In this document: piece by piece, positions 6,660 through 9,312 of the stretch | Numbering within the stretch: the stretch's first letter is position 1 | Layout of the letters: each line of letters starts with the position of its first letter | Origin: an uncultured Parafilimonas sp. | GTDB lineage: Bacteria; Bacteroidota; Bacteroidia; Chitinophagales; Chitinophagaceae | NCBI GenBank assembly: GCA_937892395.1 | Contig: CALAGJ010000192.1 | Span: forward strand, 1 to 9,312 | Direction of reading: 5' to 3' | DNA: 9,312 nt | Position numbers and translations under genes: made by a program | The notes under the pieces: model-generated | What the model was told of the DNA's origin: nothing | What the model saw: only the letters and a program-made list of their open reading frames with translations | The model's database searches: none

Positions 6660-6796
6660 AACAAATAAAGAAGCAGGATCTCCCTTCTAAAATTTGTGTT
6701 GTATGCAACCGTCCTTTTACCTGGCGTAAAAAATGGGAGAAAGTATGGAACGAAGTAAAGTATTGCAGTAAAAAATGTCAGCAACGAAAACATTAA
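6656..6796 (+). CDS. DUF2256 zinc-ribbon miniprotein
   Basis: A 46-residue basic protein, easily missed because of its size. It begins at an ATG overlapping the DUF2071 stop (ATGA), so it is translationally coupled, and ends at TAA 6794-6796. It has a conserved opening DLPSKICVVCNRPFTWRKKW (residues 8-27), then WNEVKYCSKKC (31-41). Cys14, Cys17, Cys37 and Cys41 form a CxxC...CxxxC zinc-binding arrangement. The LP.K.C.vC.RPF.WRKKW and VKYCS.kC text is the hallmark of DUF2256. The function is unknown. From memory the family is often found beside photolyase or DASH-cryptochrome genes, and this cluster agrees. With 4 Cys and about 13 Lys/Arg it could bind nucleic acid or a protein partner. It is the last gene of the cluster. 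Confidence 0.88.
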   Translation: MKQIKKQDLPSKICVVCNRPFTWRKKWEKVWNEVKYCSKKCQQRKH

Positions 6797-6837
6797 ACAG
6801 TTTTACAATTATTATTTACTTCACAGAAAGATCGATA
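6797..6837. other. Convergent gap without a visible terminator
   Basis: Plus-strand and minus-strand genes end facing each other here with only 41 bases between. I see no hairpin with a T run on either strand, which is unusual for convergent operon ends and agrees with a recent junction at or near this point. Confidence 0.4.
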
Positions 6838-7521
6838 TCAATACTGCTCATACCAGTTAAATTTCTGCTCCACGATTCCATTTTTTTCCTTCTTCAAATA
6901 ATCGAGAAATGATTTTGCAACTTCCAGCATAATCGGCAATTTAACAGCAATTTCCTGTTTACGACTGCCGGGTAATAATGCAATAGTTTGTTTGTTTTCT
7001 ATTGCAACATCATTGTTTTTAATAATATCCAACAAAGGGTGTCCTACATAATGCGCAGAGGCATATTGATGTTTTTCATAAAATTCTTTTTCAAATGGAA
7101 GAATACAAAGCATCAAGTCCACGTATTTTTTTACTTTTTGAACTCGTTTTTCCCGCCATGCCCAAAATTTTGGAGAGATATAATAAATTACTTTATAACC
7201 TTGCTGTTTGCACCATTTGGCTAATCTTAAATTAAAGCCAGGGTAGTCAATTAAAATAACGGCATCGGGTTTAAATTCGGTAATAGCTTGTTTAATTTCT
7301 TTAAAATTTTTTTGAATCGTTCTAAGATTTTTCACCACTTCAAAAAAACCCATGAAAGCGAGTCGGTCTAATCCAAAAATCAACTCTATTCCCGCAGAGG
7401 CTAAATGCGGTCCGCCTACTCCTTTAAAAATTGCCTGTTTATCGAATTCCAAAAGCGCACGAACCAAATTTGCGCCATGCAAATCTCCAGATACTTCACC
7501 GGCAACAATAAAATAGTTCAA
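6838..7521 (-). CDS. lpxB: Lipid-A-disaccharide synthase LpxB, 3'-truncated
   Basis: LpxB joins UDP-2,3-diacylglucosamine to lipid X at the inner membrane, making the lipid A disaccharide. This copy encodes 227 residues, whereas the family is about 370-390. The N-terminal domain is well preserved: VAGEVSGDLHG (6-16), GVGGPHLASAGIEL, LAFMGFFEVVKNL, DAVILIDYPGFNLRLA, YYISPKFWAWREKRV, FEKEFY, VGHPLLD and LLPGSRKQEI (182-191). Homology ends near residue 208 (about base 6898). The last 19 residues (from LKKEKNG to the stop) do not look like LpxB, and the C-terminal UDP-sugar-binding half is missing. No other frame just beyond restores it. The product cannot be a working synthase. As lpxB is normally needed for outer-membrane biogenesis, an intact copy should exist elsewhere, or this is an assembly break. 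It begins 19 bases after the upstream membrane-protein gene on the same strand. Confidence 0.88.
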   Translation of the reverse strand: MNYFIVAGEVSGDLHGANLVRALLEFDKQAIFKGVGGPHLASAGIELIFGLDRLAFMGFFEVVKNLRTIQKNFKEIKQAITEFKPDAVILIDYPGFNLRLAKWCKQQGYKVIYYISPKFWAWREKRVQKVKKYVDLMLCILPFEKEFYEKHQYASAHYVGHPLLDIIKNNDVAIENKQTIALLPGSRKQEIAVKLPIMLEVAKSFLDYLKKEKNGIVEQKFNWYEQY

Positions 7522-7540
7522 TAGGTTTATTTTTATAAAT

Positions 7541-7865
7541 TTAGCGAAGATATTTCACTCCAAACATCAATGCAATATAAATAACAGAAGCTATAAAAAT
7601 GCCTTTGCACAGGGAGAATTTCTTCCATAAATTAAAAAGAAAAAACACAGGCAAATTAATGAACACAGATACTTTAATAAATGAAGGTAAAACCGATAAA
7701 TCCTTTGCTCCATTTACATATTGCTCCCAAGTATAACTACTAAATTTGAATTCTTTATACAAAAAAAAACATAAACATCGGTAAAACCATGCCTAATATA
7801 AAACCAAACAATGTTTGGTCTGCTTTATCTAAAAACGATTGATTTTTGGGTGGATTTTGATTCAT
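7541..7865 (-). pseudogene. Small three-helix membrane protein, frameshifted in a homopolymer
   Basis: An ATG at 7865-7863 opens a frame (MNQNPPKNQSFLDKADQTLF...) with a first membrane segment GFILGMVLPMFMFFF, which stops at 7757-7755 directly after a run of nine T (7761-7769 on this strand). The adjacent frame then continues without a start of its own (only TTG) through YKEFKFSSYTWEQYVNG to a stop at 7541, with two more hydrophobic segments (VFINLPVFFLFNLW and GIFIASVIYIALMFGV). Removing one T gives a continuous protein of about 107 residues with three membrane helices, so the two pieces are clearly one gene. The defect could be a real mutation, phase variation or a sequencing error. I do not recognise the family. 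In some Bacteroidota I recall a small membrane protein just before lpxB, as here; its function is unknown. Confidence 0.75.
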
Positions 7866-7883
7866 TTCATCTTATTTATTGCA

Positions 7884-7914
7884 CAAAAATACTGCTTTTA
7901 GCGAGTAAAACTAA
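7884..7914 (-). promoter_or_regulatory. Promoter of the membrane-protein/lpxB unit
   Basis: Read on the minus strand, TATTTTTG (7891-7884) matches the Bacteroidota -7 consensus TAnnTTTG fully. It is preceded, after a 19-base spacer, by TTAG (7914-7911), one mismatch from the -33 TTTG. Transcription would start near 7877, about 12 bases before the ATG at 7865, which supports that start. The placement suggests this unit is transcribed independently of the MerC gene. Confidence 0.55.
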
Positions 7915-7936
7915 TCCTGTAAGAAAAGTGAATTTT

Positions 7937-8335
7937 TTAGTGGCTTAATTTGAGGTTATATAATTGTCCAACGCCCGCCGACACACCACCGATACCGCTG
8001 AGGAGATGCATAAAATTACTGTCCACTTGAAAGAGGATGTTTATAATGGCTGCTGTACTCATCAAAATTAATCCCGCAAAAAATGCATACGCCGGAATTT
8101 TACTATGGTGGTGATGCTTGTATCCATGTAAAATAGAAGAAGTACCCAAAATAAAAACGCTGAGAATCAAAATATATTCTACCCAGTGGTATTGCTCAAA
8201 ATAGGCAGCTGCCACGGGCATCACCACTAAAAGAATAGGCGTAAGCATACAATGAACAGCGCACAAAGCAGACAAAAATACGGTCATTCGCTCCGCATAA
8301 TGTTTGTGATTTTGTGTATTATGTTGTACCTTCAT
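7937..8335 (-). CDS. MerC-domain membrane protein
   Basis: A 132-residue integral membrane protein of the MerC type, with four predicted helices (about residues 18-42, 52-69, 80-98 and 104-120). Helix 1 carries CAVHC (Cys25, Cys29) followed by MLTPILL, the MerC hallmark for metal passage. The loop after helix 2 has His70 and a run of four His (74-77), suited to zinc or another soft divalent metal. MerC proteins carry Hg(II) in mer operons, but many chromosomal copies sit with Fur/Zur regulators and are thought to handle zinc or related metals. No mer genes are seen here, so mercury resistance is not supported. I chose the ATG at 8335; a longer frame from 8371 is open, but its start would lie upstream of the likely promoter and inside the operator region. 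It is divergent from the Fur-family gene, 67 bases away. Confidence 0.82.
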   Translation of the reverse strand: MKVQHNTQNHKHYAERMTVFLSALCAVHCMLTPILLVVMPVAAAYFEQYHWVEYILILSVFILGTSSILHGYKHHHHSKIPAYAFFAGLILMSTAAIINILFQVDSNFMHLLSGIGGVSAGVGQLYNLKLSH

Positions 8336-8345
8336 TTTGTAATTC

Positions 8346-8389
8346 AATTGCAAATATACAACATTATGCAACTAAATTGCAAGTATATA
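8346..8389. promoter_or_regulatory. Candidate Fur/Zur operator and MerC promoter
   Basis: In the 67-base divergent gap, AATTGCAAATATA (8346-8358) and AATTGCAAGTATA (8375-8387) form a near-perfect direct repeat 29 bases apart. Between them lies an inverted repeat TGCAA-N5-TTGCA (8367-8381). On the minus strand TATATTTG (8358-8351) fits the -7 box TAnnTTTG for the MerC gene, with TTG at 8382-8380 as a possible -33 box (21-base spacer). The repeats therefore cover the promoter, as expected for a repressor. The Fur-family protein encoded 15 bases to the right is the obvious candidate to bind. Confidence 0.5.
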
Positions 8390-8402
8390 TTGTTAAATAA
8401 TT

Positions 8403-8825
8403 ATGCACACAACAGAACAAATTCTAAAACATCATCATTTACGCATTACAGAAATTCGTATAGAATTATTACAATATTTTCAAAAAAATGGAAAAGCACT
8501 AACACATGCAGATTTAGAATTGCAATTTAATAAGAAATTTGACCGTGTTACCATTTACAGAACGCTTACTTCTTTTTTAGAAAATGGATTATTGCATAAA
8601 ATTCCGGACGATACCGGAGTTGCAAAGTATGCACTCTGTTCGCATGAAGGTAGCACGCACACACACGATGATCATCACGTGCATTTTAAATGTCGTTTGT
8701 GCGATAAAATTGAATGTTTATATACGTTGGAAATTCCTAAACTTGCTTTGCCGAAAAAATATAAAATGGAAAATGCCAATTTATTGATAGAAGGAATTTG
8801 TGCGAGTTGCCATGCAATAAAATAA
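8403..8825 (+). CDS. Fur-family metal-responsive regulator, Zur-like
   Basis: A 140-residue transcriptional repressor, normal length for Fur. The winged-helix domain (about residues 1-76) includes LRITEIRIELLQYF and the recognition helix region DRVTIYRTLTSFLENGLLHKI (47-67). After the hinge comes a His-rich metal site (H81, H86, H88, H91, H92, H94), then the structural zinc cysteines C97-R-L-C100 and C133-A-S-C136, with a further Cys105. Both CxxC pairs are intact. The very His-rich linker and the divergent MerC gene favour a zinc-sensing (Zur) role over iron sensing or PerR, but metal specificity cannot be read securely from sequence. It probably represses MerC and itself through the TTGCA repeats in the shared promoter. 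CpG is high here (16 counted in 423 bases), unlike the photolyase genes. Confidence 0.86.
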   Translation: MHTTEQILKHHHLRITEIRIELLQYFQKNGKALTHADLELQFNKKFDRVTIYRTLTSFLENGLLHKIPDDTGVAKYALCSHEGSTHTHDDHHVHFKCRLCDKIECLYTLEIPKLALPKKYKMENANLLIEGICASCHAIK

Positions 8826-8827
8826 AA

Positions 8828-8842
8828 TTAGTTTAAAACTAA
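8828..8842. promoter_or_regulatory. 7-1-7 palindrome TTAGTTT-A-AAACTAA
   Basis: A perfect inverted repeat with 7-base arms and a one-base centre lies 2 bases after the regulator stop and 27 bases before the next ATG. The 7-1-7 layout is the one classically described for Fur-family boxes, although these bases differ from the TTGCA elements at 8346-8389. No T run follows it, so it is not a standard terminator. Function is inference. Confidence 0.35.
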
Positions 8843-8869
8843 ACAACCTTTCTATTTGTATTATTAAAA

Positions 8870-9312
8870 ATGAAGGAAGAAGAAATTATACATACTTCGG
8901 AGGAAAAAATATACGAACAATCCATTGAAAGAAAATACAGAAACTATAAATGGGTGATGTATCTTTTCATAGGAGGTGTAGCCTTTATGTTTCTAACTAT
9001 TACTTTCTATTATTTATTGGAGCATTGGGGAACGAAAGGAATTAAGCTAAAGATACTTCCTATTTTTTATTGGAATACTCTAATTCTTATAGCCAGCAGC
9101 TATGTAATTCAATTGGCTAAAAAATATTTTCGAAATGATAATTATTTGTCTTATAAAACTTCGTTGCTCTTAGTATTAGGAAGTGGAATTTTATTATTAT
9201 TTGGACAAATGGCAGGTTGGTTAGCCATGTATAAAGGTGGAATAATGCAAAATAGCCATGAAGCAGCTTATTTCTTTACCATATTTGGATTATATGCCCT
9301 GTATTCTTTTGG
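8870..9312 (+). CDS. Heme-copper oxidase subunit III-like protein (partial, cut by window edge)
   Basis: The first 147 residues of a membrane protein; the frame is still open at the window end. A charged N-terminal tail (about 27 residues) is followed by hydrophobic helices near 28-50, 66-82, 98-117 and 132-147. The segments FYWNTLILIASSYVIQLAKKYF and, further on, GQMAGWLAMYKGG match the cytochrome c oxidase subunit III pattern of Bacteroidota (f..nTliLi.SS...q.Ak...., then Q..Gw..my..Gi). Subunit III surrounds the catalytic subunit I of the proton-pumping terminal oxidase and helps its stability. The usual lHalHv.GG signature reads LYALYSFG here, with both His replaced by Tyr, so it is a divergent or orphan member. 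Start: the ATG at 8870, 44 bases after the regulator gene. No other oxidase gene is in the window. Confidence 0.68.
   Translation, partial: MKEEEIIHTSEEKIYEQSIERKYRNYKWVMYLFIGGVAFMFLTITFYYLLEHWGTKGIKLKILPIFYWNTLILIASSYVIQLAKKYFRNDNYLSYKTSLLLVLGSGILLLFGQMAGWLAMYKGGIMQNSHEAAYFFTIFGLYALYSF

Noticed and set aside
6243..6793. Two minus-strand hydrophobic open frames opposite the DUF2071 and DUF2256 genes
   Set aside because: Apparent membrane character arises from antisense reading of Lys/Glu-rich coding sequence; the DUF2256 frame on the other strand has a conserved Cys pattern.
8336..8371. Longer N terminus for the MerC-like protein starting at 8371
   Set aside because: The extra 12 residues would be encoded across the TTGCA repeats and a full-consensus -7 box, and MerC proteins do not need such an extension; the ATG at 8335 fits better.
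8252..8787. Plus-strand frames in alternative phase overlapping the MerC promoter and the Fur-family gene
   Set aside because: They conflict with clear family matches (MerC on the minus strand and Fur on the plus strand) and show no domain.
7937..8825. Mercury-resistance operon
   Set aside because: Only a MerC-like protein is present; there is no MerR, MerT, MerP or MerA, and the regulator is of the Fur family.
1..9312. tRNA, rRNA, CRISPR array, insertion sequence or prophage genes
   Set aside because: I found no cloverleaf-like segment, no regularly spaced repeats, no transposase or integrase motifs and no terminal inverted repeats around the cluster.

Overview
The window looks like Bacteroidota DNA, probably from a Chitinophagaceae/Sphingobacteria-type bacterium. 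It is AT-rich, has almost no Shine-Dalgarno sequences, and contains TAnnTTTG-type -7 promoter boxes. The protein families are also typical: a DNRLRE lipoprotein, TIGR03643/DUF2805, lipid A synthesis and a heme-copper oxidase subunit III. This assignment rests on recognising families by eye, not on a search.

Layout: (1) 1-1089 holds an AT-rich leader, one secreted DNRLRE lipoprotein and its intrinsic terminator. (2) 1113-6796 is a same-strand cluster of eight tightly packed or overlapping genes: SDR-like protein, SRPBCC protein, DUF2805/TIGR03643 protein, an inverted-topology NewPHL-type photolyase, a full-length cryptochrome/photolyase, a flavin reductase, a DUF2071 protein and a 46-residue DUF2256 zinc-ribbon protein. 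A candidate promoter with a perfect palindrome lies just before the first gene. (3) 6838-7865 on the minus strand holds a small membrane-protein gene split by a frameshift in a homopolymer, followed by lpxB that has lost about 40% of its length at the 3' end. (4) 7937-8842 is a divergent metal-homeostasis pair, a MerC-like membrane protein and a Fur/Zur-type regulator, sharing a 67-bp promoter region with repeated TTGCA elements. (5) 8870 to the window end is the start of an oxidase subunit III-like membrane protein, cut by the edge.

How the genes may work together: the cluster in (2) reads as a blue-light/UV module. Two flavoproteins of the photolyase/cryptochrome superfamily sit with a flavin reductase, which could supply or reduce flavin, and five poorly characterised companions. 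The two photoproteins look complementary. The NewPHL-type protein keeps the canonical Asp/Asp/Asn/Trp residues around FAD but has no N-terminal antenna domain. The full-length cryptochrome has the antenna domain but carries His and Phe at the flavin-contacting Asn and proximal Trp positions. The leading SDR has Val where the catalytic Tyr should be.

The truncated lpxB, the absence of a convergent terminator at 6797-6837 and an approximately threefold rise in CpG frequency across this region point to either horizontal acquisition of the light module or an assembly junction near 6800-6900. That should be checked before the two halves are treated as true neighbours.
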